From NCBI GenBank assembly GCA_034521955.1, contig JAXHLT010000003.1, positions 806,001-870,000 of the forward strand: a DNA stretch of 64,000 bases, read 5' to 3'. The notes beneath the pieces are model-generated. The model was given only the letters and a program-made list of their open reading frames with translations. It did not search any database and was not told where the DNA came from. Below, in pieces: positions 8,024 to 19,624 of the stretch; the stretch's first letter is position 1; each line of letters begins with the position of its first letter. The DNA is from M55B127 sp034521955 (GTDB lineage: Bacteria; Bacillota; Halanaerobiia; Halanaerobiales; M55B127). The translations under genes were made by a program, and so were the position numbers.

Positions 8024-9092
8024 TAAACCACTCCCAAACGGTTTTGATCTCATCTTTAGTAACTTCAGTTACTTTTGGATTAAACAATCCATCTAATAAA
8101 ACCATATTTAACTTATCTTCACTAACCTTTTTATCGTGTAACAAAGAACTCATTATTTCTTCAAAATCAATATGTTTTTCAAGCACAACTGGTAAACCAA
8201 AACTATCAATTACCTTTATTATTTTATCATATTCTCTATCAGTTAGTAAATTTTTATAAGCAGAAAAAAGAGAAGCAAATTTAATACCCAAACAAACTGC
8301 TTCTCCGTGTTTATAATCTAAATCTTTATGAGCTTCAAATACATGACCAACTGTATGTCCAAAGTTTAATACTCTTCTGATAGATTTATCATAAAAGTCT
8401 TTTTGTACAATATCCTTTTTATATAATATACTTTTATAAATAATATTCTCTAATAATTCATTATTATTTTTAATTTGATCTAAATTATTATTTTTTAATA
8501 AATTAAATAGTTTTTGATCACCAATAATAGATGTTTTAATCACTTCTGCTAAACCATTTAAAAACTCTCTGTCAGTTAAAGTGTCTAAAAAATTAGTATT
8601 AATTAAAACTAGTCCTGGATTATAAAAAGAACCTATTATGTTTTTTATACTTTCAAAATTAACCGCTGTTTTACCACCAATAGAACTGTCTACTTGGGAT
8701 AATAGTGTTGTAGGTATTTGTATTAAGTTAATCCCTCTCTTATATGTACTAGCAGCTAAACCAGATAGGTCACCAATAACTCCTCCACCTAAAGCTATAA
8801 TATAATCATCTCTATTGAAGTTTTTATTTAACAAAAATGAATATATTTCTTCTAAATTTTCAATTGATTTAGAACTTTCTCCTGCCGGAAAAGTTAATTT
8901 ATATATATTATTATATTTAGATATTAATTTATCATATATATCATTACCATAAAGATCATTTACATTACTATCTGTAATTATTATAGCCTTATTTATATCA
9001 ATAAAACTTTTGATTTCTTGTATAATATTTTTAGTAAAGATAATCTTATACTGTATTTTTTTTTGATCTATTTCAATCTTCATATCTCTCAT
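8001..9092 (-). CDS. aroB: 3-dehydroquinate synthase
   Basis: A 363-residue AroB that converts DAHP to 3-dehydroquinate using NAD and a divalent metal. Seen are the NAD-binding ALGGGVIGDLSGLAASTYKRG (about 100-120), IQIPTTLLSQVDSSIGGKTAVN, FYNPGLVLI, and the metal-ligand regions GLAEVIKTSII and RVLNFGHTVGHVFE followed by HGEAV. The ATG at 9090-9092 overlaps the aroK stop (ATGA), with GGAGAG upstream. Confidence 0.95.
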   Translation of the reverse strand: MRDMKIEIDQKKIQYKIIFTKNIIQEIKSFIDINKAIIITDSNVNDLYGNDIYDKLISKYNNIYKLTFPAGESSKSIENLEEIYSFLLNKNFNRDDYIIALGGGVIGDLSGLAASTYKRGINLIQIPTTLLSQVDSSIGGKTAVNFESIKNIIGSFYNPGLVLINTNFLDTLTDREFLNGLAEVIKTSIIGDQKLFNLLKNNNLDQIKNNNELLENIIYKSILYKKDIVQKDFYDKSIRRVLNFGHTVGHVFEAHKDLDYKHGEAVCLGIKFASLFSAYKNLLTDREYDKIIKVIDSFGLPVVLEKHIDFEEIMSSLLHDKKVSEDKLNMVLLDGLFNPKVTEVTKDEIKTVWEWFNEKNSSD

Positions 9093-9598
9093 TTTAATCT
9101 CTCCAGTTTAACAATAATTTCATCAACAATCTGTTCTATCTTTTTATTATCCGTGTTAATAACATTTTCAAACTGATTGTAGTATTTAGCTCTTTTATCT
9201 AATAGTTTTTCAATAGTTTTTTTAGGATTTTCATTATTTAATAAGGGGCGTTCTTCTAATTTATCAATTCTTTTTAAAACTGTATCCGAACTTGCTTTTA
9301 ATAAAAATGGAACAGTATTTTTCTTTAAAATCTCTACATTATTTTTATTTAAAACTATTCCACCACCAGGTGAAATAACTAAATTATCATAATTAGATAA
9401 AATATACTTTAAGTACCTTTTTTCAAGTTTCCTAAAATATTTTTCTCCTTTTGTTTTAAATATTTCTTGAACACTCATCTTTTGTTTCTTTTCAATATAT
9501 TGATCTAAATCAATAAAATCATAATTTAATTTTTGAGCTAACTTCTTTCCTACAGTTGTTTTTCCTGCTGCCATAAATCCAATTAATGATATAATCAT
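9089..9598 (-). CDS. aroK: Shikimate kinase
   Basis: A 169-residue P-loop kinase that phosphorylates shikimate. The Walker A GFMAAGKTTVGKKLA is at 7-21, DLDQYIEKK contains the shikimate-binding Asp, and the SPGGGIVL loop is near 90. The ADP-binding lid has RPLLN. It ends in a 4-nt overlap with aroB. Its start lies 2 nt after the stop of the ligase-like gene, so aroK-aroB-aroQ extends the pilus/aroC transcription unit. Confidence 0.94.
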   Translation of the reverse strand: MIISLIGFMAAGKTTVGKKLAQKLNYDFIDLDQYIEKKQKMSVQEIFKTKGEKYFRKLEKRYLKYILSNYDNLVISPGGGIVLNKNNVEILKKNTVPFLLKASSDTVLKRIDKLEERPLLNNENPKKTIEKLLDKRAKYYNQFENVINTDNKKIEQIVDEIIVKLERLK

Positions 9599-9600
9599 TA

Positions 9601-10978
9601 TTAATCCTCCACCTTACTTACTGCTATATTTAAGCCTAGTATAGCCCAAAATACAGGTGCTACTGGTACAACACTAATATTAAATAGTGCAGTTACTGTA
9701 TAAGATAAAACTGCCATAAATAAAGCTGTATGGTATATATTCTAATTCATTCATTTTTCTTTTTAATTGTTTTAATGAATTAATTCCTTTTTTATAAATG
9801 TCAAATAAGAGTAATAAGTAGAAAAATAGTGCTGGTAAGCCCAAAGTTACACCAATCTGTAAGTACTCATTATGGGCTTTATCTACAATATATTTTCTAG
9901 TACCACCACCTGATAAATCATTAAACTTATCATGTGGAAATACCTTGTCAAAGGTATCAGGACCTGATCCTAGTATTGGGTTTTTAAATAATAAGGGAAT
10001 ACTGTACTTATAGATCACAAAACGTCTAGAACCTATTTTCTCAACCTCTGAATCATCATCAGAAATAGCTAAGGTCTGTATATCAGTAAAAAGTGACAGT
10101 ACTCTTCTTGTATAGTACATTCTTTGTCCAAAATCTATAATACCAAAGATTAAAATAAAGATAAGAATAATTGCTAATATTTTTTTTGAATTTTCTCTAA
10201 TGTATTTGTGAAATGTAAAAATAAATACAACAGTAGATACAAAAAATCCAACTAAAGCACTTCTTGTACTTGTTGTGATTAAAAAGGCAAAAAATATTGA
10301 ACTAAAAAAGCCGTATCTATATAAATCTTTTCTCTTTTTACTAAATACATATAATACCAGTGACAAAGATAGTACAATTGCTATATAACTTGCAGCAAAG
10401 TTTGGATTACCTAAAGTAGAAAAAGACCTTGACCAGTTAACTCTTAAAGGATCCCTTGTTATAAAATCAAATCCATAAAACTGAATTAATCCGTAGAAAG
10501 ATATTATTGAACCTGAGATAAATAGATATCTTAATATCTTTTTAACTTTTTGAAAGTTGTTAATAAAGTATCCTGCAGTAATAAAAATCAATACATATGA
10601 TATATAAGTTATAAGGCCTTCCCAGCGAAAAGGTCTACCATATAATGCTTGATAGTAGTAATCAGAAAAAAATGTAGATAACATTGTAAAGAATAAAAAC
10701 ATAAATATACTGATATTTGTTAGATCAGTTTTTAGTTCTTTTTTATCAAAGTACTGTTTAAGTAATATTATTACAGCTAATAATAATGCTAAATAATAGA
10801 TTGTGTATATCTTAGGTTTATAGATATTATCATACCTTATTAACTGAAAACTATTATCACCGGTAGGGTAAAGATCTCCCTTTTCTAGATAAGGAAAGTA
10901 CATTAGAGGTGTTACAGCAATTATAGTTATTAAGATGTATGTAATTATCTTATCATAATTAGCACCCTTTAGTTTCAA
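9601..10978 (-). pseudogene. O-antigen-ligase-like (Wzy_C) membrane protein, copy 1
   Basis: A multi-pass protein with about 11 hydrophobic helices and the Wzy_C core (STRSALVGFF, then a large loop with GSGPDTFDKVFPHDK and KAHNEYLQIGVTLGLPAL, where the His is typical). Family members transfer lipid-linked glycans to lipid A, or to pilins (PglL/PilO type). The frame is open from 10978 to 9680. A shift in a TA-repeat near 9733-9740 moves the C-terminus (TALFMAVLSYTV... ending NIAVSKVED) to another frame that stops at 9601-9603. Restored length is about 457 residues. A second, diverged copy lies directly upstream. Substrate is unknown; pilin glycosylation is only suggested by position. Confidence 0.75.
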
Positions 10979-11051
10979 TATCTATTCTCTCCAATTATAA
11001 GTTATTATAATATTTTCATACAATAATAAGAAATAATAAACAATATAATTT

Positions 11052-12411
11052 TTATTCCTCCATTTTACTTACAGCTACATTTAAGTCCTAGTATAGCCCA
11101 AAATACAGGGCTACTGAAACTACACTTATATTAAATAAAGCCTGAATTGTATAAGATATCACAGCCATAAATAAAGAAACATGATATATATTTATAACAG
11201 TTATATTTTTTCTTAACTTTCTTAATGCTTTAATACCTTTTTTATAAATATTCAGTCAAAAACATTAAATAAAATAATAAAGCAGGCAATCCTAATGTGA
11301 CTCCAATTTGTAAGTATCTCATTATGTGCCTTATCGACTATTGTAATTCCTTTGGCTAATTGAAAATATTCTTTTTGAGGAAAAACCTTATCAAAAGTAT
11401 CAGGACCAGAACCAAATATTGGGTTTTTCTAATAATAAAGGAAATCCAAATTTATAAATTGTATATCGTGCAGAACCTATAGTAGCTCTATCGCTTCGTC
11501 CCCACCTAATTTTTGTAAATCTAAAAAAATATTTAATACTCGATTTGAAATAAATCCCCCTTGATATAAATCAATACCTATAGTTATAATGATAAAAATA
11601 AGTGCTAATGTTATAATTACTTTCTTATTCTTAGAAATATAATCTTTAAAATATACAACTGTAAATATAAATGTAAATGCAAAAGCTAACATGGCACTCC
11701 TTGTAGCAGTTGCAATTAACAAAAGCATAAAAAATTGATGTTGTAAATAAATAAAACTTATTTATTTTTTTCTTACTTTTAAAAAGGTACAATATTAAAC
11801 TTATAGATAGTAATAAAACTGCATAAGTACCAGCAAAATTTGGGTTTCCCATTGTAATAAATGCTCTTTTATTAAATTCGTGCATCATTACAGAATGGTT
11901 TAATGGATCTAAATTAAATATCTGCAATAGTCCATATAATGATAATAAAATCCCTATGTAAAAAGTAATTCTAAAGATTTTTTTAACATCATATTTTGTA
12001 TTAATAAAATTCATAAAAAAGATAAAGGTTAATACATACAAAATATATGAAACTAATCCTTCCCATCTAGAATATCTTCCTAAAATAACCCTGTTTGTAT
12101 ACTCTGAAAAATATGCAGATAAAAATACAAAAGATAAAAATAATATAATATATATAATACTTTTATCTTTTTTTAATAAAAACTTATTATAATCTAGATA
12201 ATAAAGAACACTCAATCCTATTAATAGTGACAATACTGTTAATAATGTATACAACTTTGGCAACTCAATTGTGTCTCTTAGGAATTTTCACTGAAAAATC
12301 ATCCATCACTTTAACATCTGTATATGCATTACTTGGATAATATATTAAAGGTATAAAAGCAATTATCATGATTAATAATAAAAGTATTATCTTCCTTAAT
12401 TCAATATTCAT
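11052..12411 (-). pseudogene. O-antigen-ligase-like (Wzy_C) membrane protein, copy 2
   Basis: This is a tandem paralogue of the gene at 9601-10978, about 70 bp upstream of it. Pieces are the N-terminus (MNIELRKIILLLIMIIAFIP from ATG 12411), 11646-12263 (YFSEYTNRVILGRYSRWEG and AFITMGNPNFAGTYAV), 11477-11728 (ATATRSAMLAFAFTFIF) and a C-terminus ending VSKMEE at 11052-11054. At least four indels separate them, one of them in a short AC repeat near 12285. Conserved positions match copy 1 throughout, so selection has acted on it as a protein. Function as for copy 1, unknown glycan substrate. Confidence 0.7.
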
Positions 12412-12416
12412 ATCAT

Positions 12417-13581
12417 TCAATTTAAATACCCCTGACTATTTTTATAATTATTATAATTTTTCAAAGTTTCTTTAATATTATCTCCACCAAATTTAATTAA
12501 AATTTCTTTAGAAAGTACAAATATCAACATTGCTTCAGCAATAACTCCCACAGAAGGAACAACATGTAACATCAGATCTTTCTTTTAAAGCTTCAGCAGA
12601 AGCCTTTGTTTTCATCTCAACCGTTCTTAAAGGCTTAAGAAAGGGTTGGTATGGGCTTTACAGCCAATCTAATGACTAATGGTTCTCCATTGGTTATTCC
12701 ACCCTCTATCCCACCTGCTCTGTTTGTTTTTCGGTAGTATCCTTTACTCTGATAATAATATATTTCATCATGTACATCTGAACCTAATTTTTTAGAATTA
12801 TTGAAAAGCCCTACCTATTTCTACTCCTTTAACAGATGGAATACTCATCATTGCAGAAGTAATCTTTTGATCTATTCTTTTATTCCAACTGGTATGAGAA
12901 CCTAAGCCCAAAATAATATTATTTGTAACAACTTCGACAACTCCACCAAGAGAGTCTCCTTCACTTTTTACATTATCAATTAATGAAATCATCTCTTGTT
13001 CTTTTTTTATATCGATACAGTTTAACTTAGAATCAGCGATCCTTTTTCTAATATATTCTACATCATAATCATCTTCAGTAATACTAATATTACCAATTTG
13101 AACAACATGACTTATTAAATCAATATTAAAGTATTTCAAAAGAGTTAGCAAGCAATCCTCCAACTGCAGTTCGGGCTGCAGTTTCTCTAGCACTTGCTCT
13201 TTCTAAAATATTTCTTATATCACTATGTCCAAATTTTAAAGCCCCAGCCAAATCTGCATGACCGGGGCGTGGTTTTGACACCTCACTATCGTTATCTATA
13301 TTACTAATATCCATTATCTTTTTCCAGTTTATCCAATCTTTATTTCTGAATCAACATTGCTATTGGGCTACCCAGGGTTTTGACCATCTCTTAATCCAGA
13401 TAGAATTTCTACCTGATCAGATTCTATATCCATTCTTTTGCCTCTACCATAACCCTGTTGTCTTCTTTGTAAAAACTCATTGATTAGTTCTATATTTATT
13501 TCTATATCTGCAGGTAAACCCTCTACAATAACTAACTAATGCTTTACCATGTGATTCACCTGCTGTATGAAAGTTAAGCAT
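12417..13581 (-). pseudogene. aroC: Chorismate synthase, frame broken
   Basis: All parts of AroC are present but in several frames. The N-terminus MLNFHTAGESHGKALV starts at ATG 13581 after AGAGG. Then come EGLPADIEI, RRQQGYGRGKRM, KTLGSPIAMLIQ, KPRPGHADLAGALKFGH (13126-13314), RASARETAARTAVGG, SHTSWNKRIDQKI (12798-13193), GGIEGGITNGEP and a C-terminus ending NSQGYLN at 12417-12419. The enzyme makes chorismate from EPSP with reduced FMN. One clear +1 A lies in CAGAAATAAAGATTGG near 13350. Breaks are likely sequence errors, because the rest of the pathway (aroK, B, Q, E) is intact in this window. Confidence 0.85.
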
Positions 13582-13598
13582 ATTAGATTACCTCTCAA

Positions 13599-16045
13599 TT
13601 ATCTAACTTCTTTTGGTAGAACTAAAAGCATATTACTTTTAATTTCATCTACTGATTTAAGTTGATTAAGTTCAAGTATCTGTTTTAATGTTACTTCATA
13701 TTCATTCATAATAGATTGAATACTTTGATCTTCTTTAATTCTAACTAAATGAGAACCTGGAATTAAAAGAGTTATTGAGTCTCCACGTTCAAAATTTGTT
13801 CTATCATTATTGGCTAATGCTATTTTTTCAGCTGATATTCCATACTTATATGCTATATCTTGAATACTTTCATCTGCTCCTACTGTATAAAATAAGTTTA
13901 AGTTATTAGGTATTTCTTCTCCATAGTCTCTTGTTTTACGAGAAGTATTTAATACCTGTTGAAGTTCTTCTTGACTTAAACTGTTAAATTTTTCAGTACT
14001 TGCAGTTGCAGTCTGTTCATTCTCATTTTTAACATCAGCTGTTTTAGTTTCTTCCTCATCATTAGAACTACTCTCTGTTGCTGTATTTTCATCTTCATTA
14101 TTTTCTTCATTTGCTGTTTCTTCTTCTTTTTCATTATCTTCATTCTTAACTTGATTAGCAATTATTTCACTATTTAAACTAGGTGTATCATTTCTTACAT
14201 CACTAATTTGATCATCTTCAACTATATGTGGAGTAATGAAGATAACAAGTTCAGTTTTTCTCATCACTTTCATTGCTGTATTTAAATAAGTGACCTAAGA
14301 TAGGAATTTGAGATAAAATTGGAACTCTATTAACACTGGACTTCATATCTTCCTGGATAAGACCACCAATTGCAAAGGTCTGGCCATCTCTTAATCTCAA
14401 TTTCGTAGAAACCTCTCTGGTCCTAATAGATGGATAACCTTCATATAGTTCTTCACCTAATGAAGAAACCTTGGGGCTAACTTCTAGTTCGATATAGTTA
14501 TCTTTTGTTATCCAAGGTAAGAAATCTAATGTAATACCAGCTTCAATATAAGTTGATTGTAACCTCACCATCACCACCAACTCCTTTAACCGGAATACTG
14601 TTCACCGATTAACATCTTACCACTTTCACCATTTAGTGTCATTAATCTTGGATTAGCTAATGTTTCTGCTTCACCTTCAGATTTTAAGTGCAGTCAATAT
14701 ATCAGGCCAACTACCTGTTATACCATCAATCTGTCCTTCTGAGTCTTTAGTAAATTGAATCCTAGGTAAATTATTTGTTGGATCAGAAATTCCTAGTGCT
14801 TCAGAAGCAGTTGTAGATATTTCTTCTACTCTAGCCTCAATAATAACCTGTCTCCTTGGCATATCAATATTCTTAATTAAATCTAACAGCTCTTTCAACA
14901 TCTTTAACATTACCAGTAGACGATTATTTCTTTAGTCAAACTATTAGTGCTTAAATTAACTTCAGGTATATTACTACCTACTATTGAATTAACATTTTCT
15001 AAATCAACATAATCTACATTAACAATTTCTGTTCTTTTTTCCATTTCATTATCGAATCTATCTACTAAAACAAGTGAATCTTCAACCTGTTCTTCAGTAC
15101 CCCTTATAATTAACTGTTCATTAATCTCATCATATGATAACTTAAGATCTGGATAAATACTTTTAATTTTACTTATAAGTTCATCTGAACCAATGTTTTC
15201 AATCTTAACAAACTTTGTTTTTTCTCTTTGTTCTACAAGCTCTTCTTCTGACTCTTCTTCAGCAACTTGCATCTGTTCTTCTGAAGGTATGTCTAACTTA
15301 CTAGTTAACTCTTTTGCTTCATCAATAGTATTTTGTTGACCTTTTAAAATCATCTGGTCATTATTTGTGTCGGTCTGAACTGTTAATTCAGGATAAAGTG
15401 TTCTAATATTACCTACTATTTCACCTAAATTGCCATGCTCTATCTTTACTATTTCAATAACTGCAGATACTTGCTGTTGCTGTTGTTCTTGTACCTTGTT
15501 CCTCTTCTTCAGTATACTACATCTGGAAAGTCTACTTTATCGATTAAATTCATAGCACCGTTTATATCTTCAGTATTACCTACTAATAATATTTCTTTGT
15601 TTTCTCTAGTTATCTGTATATTTAACTTCAGATATATACTACTTACAACACTTCGAACTCGTTCTAAGTTCTTATTATCAAATCGTATAATTTCTATACT
15701 TTTTTTGGCATAAACTTCTTCTATCCTTTGAGGGGTAGCAACAACAACTGTATTACCATCCCACTTATATGCTAAACCTGTTGTTTGTGTTATTAAATTA
15801 AGTGCTTCATCAAATGATATCTCCCTTAAGTGAATGGTTATGTTTCCGGTCACCGAGCTATCTGTTACTAAGTTAACTCCGGCAACCTCAGCAATCGCTC
15901 TAAATACATCTCTAATATCTGCCCCTTTAAAGTTCATATCTTTGATTTCACCTTGAACTGCGGCAGATAAAGTGAAACTGTAAAAACTTACTGTTATTAA
16001 GGTTAATAAAAGGATCAAGGCAATTTTCTTATTATTTTTATTCAA
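13599..16045 (-). pseudogene. pilQ: Type IV pilus secretin PilQ with C-terminal LysM domains, frame broken
   Basis: This is the outer-membrane channel of the pilus. The order of parts is a signal peptide (IALILLLTLITVSFYSFTLS), an STN domain (MNFKGADIRDVFRAIAEVAG), three or more NolW-like repeats (KFVKIENIGSDELISKIKSI and others), then the secretin core with RQVIIEARVEEIS, ITLDFLPWI, LRDGQTFAIGGLI, VPILSQIPILGHLF and ELVIFITPHIV. After the core come a 90-residue Glu/Asn-rich linker and two LysM-type repeats (YTVGADESIQDIAYKYGIS and VRIKEDQSIQSIMNEYEVT). At least five indels split it into 13599-14273, 14251-14580, 14677-14910, 14910-15353 and 15509-16045. Restored length is about 815 residues. 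The C-terminal LysM part is unusual. Confidence 0.85.
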
Positions 16046-16556
16046 CTAAGGCACCCCCTATTTTCATATAGACAGTCAAATATTTATACCTAATTCTTAT
16101 TTGGTCATTCCTTACATCCGAAATGTAGTAATCACCAATTGTTTCGTTGTTACTGATAAATTTTGGACCTTCAGATGTAGATATTATAGCAATATTTTGA
16201 TTACCATTTGATATAATGCCATCTAATCTAAAAGGAATTGTTAAATCTTCCTGTTGAATCGCTGGTTCTTGTTGTTGAACACTTCCGAATGGATCTCTTA
16301 ATTCTTGACGGTATGCATATTTTTCATCTAATTTCACTTCGAGATCTTCTTCAGTAATTGGTTCTAATATTTCTTCATCTTCCCCGTTTTCTGGATTTGT
16401 ATCTGTTTTCCTTGTTCAGCAGTTTGCTGAGTTACTTCAGTTGCATCTTGGGTTAGTTCAACTGGTTCTTCAGTGTAGTAAAGAAAATAATATCCTAGGC
16501 CTGCTCCAACTAATACTACAGCTATTGCAAGAATAATAATATTTCTTTTTACTCAT
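16038..16556 (-). pseudogene. pilP: PilP-like pilus assembly protein, frame broken
   Basis: Starting at ATG 16556, which overlaps the pilO stop (ATGAGTAA), the restored protein has an N-terminal membrane helix (NIIILAIAVVLVGAGLGYYF) and a Glu/Thr/Gln-rich linker. A folded domain follows with RDPFGSV, LDGIISNGNQNIAIISTSEG and NNETIGDYYISDVR (16038-16337). This matches the inner-membrane protein that links PilNO to PilQ. A +1 A near 16540 and a second shift near 16415 break the frame. Real PilP is a lipoprotein; here it is membrane-anchored by a helix, and the gene name rests on position as well as the domain. Confidence 0.65.
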
Positions 16557-17080
16557 TTACATCACCACCAATCAAACCCTCTTTATGAAAAGTTAAAGAA
16601 AGGTTTACCTGTAGATTTTGATCTGTAGGTCTAATTGTTAATGTATTATAATCCATCCAATATTCAAATCTTTTTAGTTCAGCAATAAATCTATTAAGAT
16701 CGTAATAATTTGCTTCTAAAACAATAGAAATATTAATAATATTTTGAGAAGCATTTGGCCTAAATGTTTTTAAATTAATATTATTGTCATCTGCAATTTG
16801 TTTCAATTCTATTAACAATTTATCATTAGAAATATTAAAAAAGTTAACTAATTCAGTTCTCTGAGATAAATCCTTATATTCTTTCGCGTACTTCGGGCAG
16901 TTGTTGCACCATTTGTTGAGCTATTTGGACTTCCTGTACTTTTGTTTGTTTTTCTTGATTTAAAGAATTAATATCTGTCATCAAAGGGTCATATATATAT
17001 AAATAATATAAGGTGAAAATAATTATAATTATTGCCACACTTAAAATAATAATTTCTCGTTTATTTAAGTTAGATAGCAT
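16549..17080 (-). pseudogene. pilO: PilO pilus assembly protein, frame broken
   Basis: A small bitopic protein. The N-terminus (16874-17080) has one membrane helix (IIILSVAIIIIIFTLYYLYI) and a coiled coil (NSLNQEKQTKVQEVQIAQQ). The C-terminus (16549-16818) has the ferredoxin-like fold with NIINISIVLEANYYDLNRFI and TIRPTDQNLQVNLSLTF. A single shift near 16875-16885 (GCGAAAGAATATAAGG) separates the parts. The joined protein has about 176 residues, the usual size. PilO pairs with PilN in the alignment complex. Its end overlaps the pilP start. Confidence 0.8.
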
Positions 17081-17116
17081 TATTAATTACCTCCCCTTTG
17101 AATATTGGCTTTTATA

Positions 17117-17599
17117 TTAAAAATTATCTTGATCTTGCTTATCATAGCTTTGTAATGTAACATTATTAAAGTAGGGAGATTGGTTCATATTATTTATATA
17201 ATTAATTAATAGATCTGTTGTATTAGCATTACCTGAAACCTGTAAGATATCATTTGAAATCGAAAAAGAATTTAATTGAACATTTTCTGGTATTACAAAT
17301 CCTGTTTCTTGAGTGATATATGCCCATATATACCTACCTTGATATTGTTCTACTTCTCTTTCTAACTGACTAACTTGAGATCTTAAATTAAGAAACTCCT
17401 CTTTTTTTGGGTTTAACACTCTTAATTGTTGATTTAACGATTCAATATCTTCTTGTAAGGTACTGTTTTTGGGTTGTTAAAATAATAATAATTATAACTT
17501 ATACTTGCTATTAAAACTATTAAAATTATTGTTATAACAATCCGAATCCAATTTAAAAGTAAACAATCCAGTTTCTGTTTTTGCTAAATTAACTCTCAT
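17117..17599 (-). pseudogene. pilN: PilN pilus assembly protein, frame broken
   Basis: From ATG 17599 (overlapping the pilM end by 11 nt) the restored sequence runs MRVNLAKTETG, then a membrane helix in a second frame (IRIVITIILIVLIASISYNY). A coiled coil and a ferredoxin-like domain follow (17117-17419, LNSFSISNDILQVSGNANTT). The MRVNLA start resembles the N-terminal motif by which PilN docks in the groove of PilM. Shifts lie near 17560 and 17470. Joined length is about 160 residues, which is normal. Confidence 0.8.
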
Positions 17600-18670
17600 T
17601 TGCCAACACCTCACTTGCAGCCAATCCTAAGACAACAGGATAATGAGATGTATTTCCTTCAACAATATCAAATTCAGTGAGAAAATTATCAAACGGATTA
17701 ACCATTTTTATAGTGTTATTTATTTCAGACTCCAATAACTCTTTTAATCCTTTCAATTTTGAAGATCCACCAGTTAAATATATATCCTTAACACCCTGTT
17801 CATGCTTTTTTCTTGCAAAGAATTCTAGAGAACGATTTAACTCATCTGCAATATTATATGCTAAGGGCAACATTGTACCACTTCCATTTGTAGAACTACC
17901 AATATCTTCAATATCAATTGGTTCAAGATTTTCTTTCTTCTTCGTACTTCACCTTGTAATCCTACCTCTTTTTCTCTTCAGCTTTTTCATAATCAAAACC
18001 CATAGTCTCTATTATTGCCTCTGTAAATTCATAACCACCTGTTCCAAATGATCTTGATAAATAGACATTATCCTTATCCCCTATTACAATTCTTGATCCT
18101 GAAGCACCAACCTCAAGAATTGCAACCGGTGCATCTAATTTGTTTTGATATTGTATTATTGATAACAATGCCATAGGCTGTATGTTAATGACTTTAGGGT
18201 TTAAATTAAGAATGTTAAAAGGTTCTTCATAGCTTCTTACAACTTCTTCTTTTACAGCAATTAATAATAATTCCATCTTCTTCTTCGGTTGAACTTAATA
18301 CTTTATAATCTAGCCTTGCATATTCTGCAGAGAATGGAATATAGTCTTCAATTTCCCATTTAATAACACTATTTAATTCCTTTTTACTCATCTTAGGTAA
18401 AGTAACATTTCTTGCAATTAAACTATCATTTGATACAGTTGTTAATATTGTACCAGGTTTGCTCTTGGATTTAGAAAATATTTCTTGTAATCTATTAGCT
18501 ACTACTGAAGGATCTTTAATTATTCCATTAACAATAGTTTCATAAGGTAATTTTCTTTCTGTTATATTTAATACCTTAAGTTTCCCATCCCCAGTTTCTT
18601 TTATATCTGCAACACTTATTTTATAACTACCAATATCAATTGCTGTATATCTATTTTTACCAAATAACAT
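17589..18670 (-). pseudogene. pilM: PilM pilus assembly ATPase-fold protein, frame broken
   Basis: An actin-like cytoplasmic protein that binds the PilN N-terminus. Three pieces together give about 355 residues. 18227-18670 has the phosphate-1 motif YTAIDIGSYKISVADIKE and MSKKELNSVIKWEIEDYIPF. 17962-18276 has ILEVGASGSRIVIGDKDN. 17589-17873 has DIYLTGGSSKLKGLKELLE. The breaks lie near 18260 and 17880-17960. The ATG at 18670 follows GAGGTGAG. It heads pilM-N-O-P-Q. Confidence 0.85.
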
Positions 18671-18717
18671 CTTCTCACCTCACTTTTTTTATATAAAATA
18701 TTATCTTCCATATAACA

Positions 18718-18745
18718 ATTATATTATGAAAATTTAGAACACCAA
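18718..18745 (-). promoter_or_regulatory. Candidate promoter of pilMNOPQ
   Basis: On the minus strand TTGGTG (18740-18745), a 16-nt spacer and TATAAT (18718-18723) lie about 48 nt before the pilM start. The surrounding 18671-18880 stretch is very AT-rich and has no gene. The -35 is weak, so this is tentative. Confidence 0.4.
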
Positions 18746-18879
18746 TCTCATAATATAATTTATAAGTACAATTTATTTTTAAAGTATATTCTATTATTTA
18801 ATTAACTATTTAATTAAAATATCCTTCTTAACAAAAATTAAATAATAAAACACTTTATAACAAATGACAATTATTTAGT

Positions 18880-19624
18880 TTAAAAAAATAATCTAATATA
18901 CCAATCAACTAACCTATTACCATATAAAATCATTATTATTGCTCCCAGACTAATAAAGGGCCCAAAGGGTATTTTAGTTTTCCGAGTTAAAATTATTAGT
19001 TATCATCAGAAATATTCCATAAAAAGATCCTATTAAAGATCCAATGAAAATACTTATCAAACCATACTTCCATCCAATAAAAACACCAATCATTCCTACT
19101 CAATTTAACATCTCCCTATTCCCATTCCTTTCTATATATAAGAGCAATTAATAATAATAACCCAGAAGGAATTAATAATCCAAGAACAGAATCAATAAAA
19201 GAAATATAATTAAAAAGTAATGACATTATAAGTCCAAGTGGTATAAAGAAAATGTTATTTCATTTGGAATTATTTGATGTTTAAAGTCTATGAAAGAAAT
19301 ACATATTAGTGAAGAAATAATTATTATATATATAATAAATTCGACATTTAAACCATATTTTAGAAATGATAAAAAAAATAAAAAAGAAGTTAAAATTTCT
19401 ACTAATGGATATTGAAAAGAGATCTTATTGTCACAAAACCTACACCTGCCTTTATTAATTATATAACTAAATACAGGTATTAAGTCAATAATTTTTAATT
19501 TTCTTTTACATTTTGGACAATAAGATCTTGGATATAGCAATGATTGCTTTTTAGGCAATCTATAAATAACAACATTTAAAAAACTACCAACAATTAAGCC
19601 AATTATAATTATTAGGACTGTCAC
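18880..19624 (-). pseudogene. pilD: Prepilin peptidase, frame broken
   Basis: A membrane aspartic peptidase that cleaves and N-methylates prepilins. The N-terminal part (19226-19624, GTG start) has GLIVGSFLNVVIYRLP, the zinc CPKCKRKL and CRFCDNKI pairs, PLVEILTSFLFF, and FIDFKHQIIPNE with the first catalytic Asp. Other frames downstream encode SGLLLLIALIYRKGMGIGDVK (second catalytic Asp in GxGD), IGVFIGWKYGLISIFIGSL and a final IPFGPFISLGAIIMILYGN, ending at 18880-18882. At least three indels are needed. Its GTG start overlaps the preceding pilin stop. It should process all prepilins in this window. Confidence 0.8.

Noticed and set aside
9601..12411. Insertion element or transposition behind the duplicated ligase-like genes
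   Set aside because: No transposase, terminal inverted repeats or target duplications are seen. The two copies are diverged throughout, as in an old tandem duplication.
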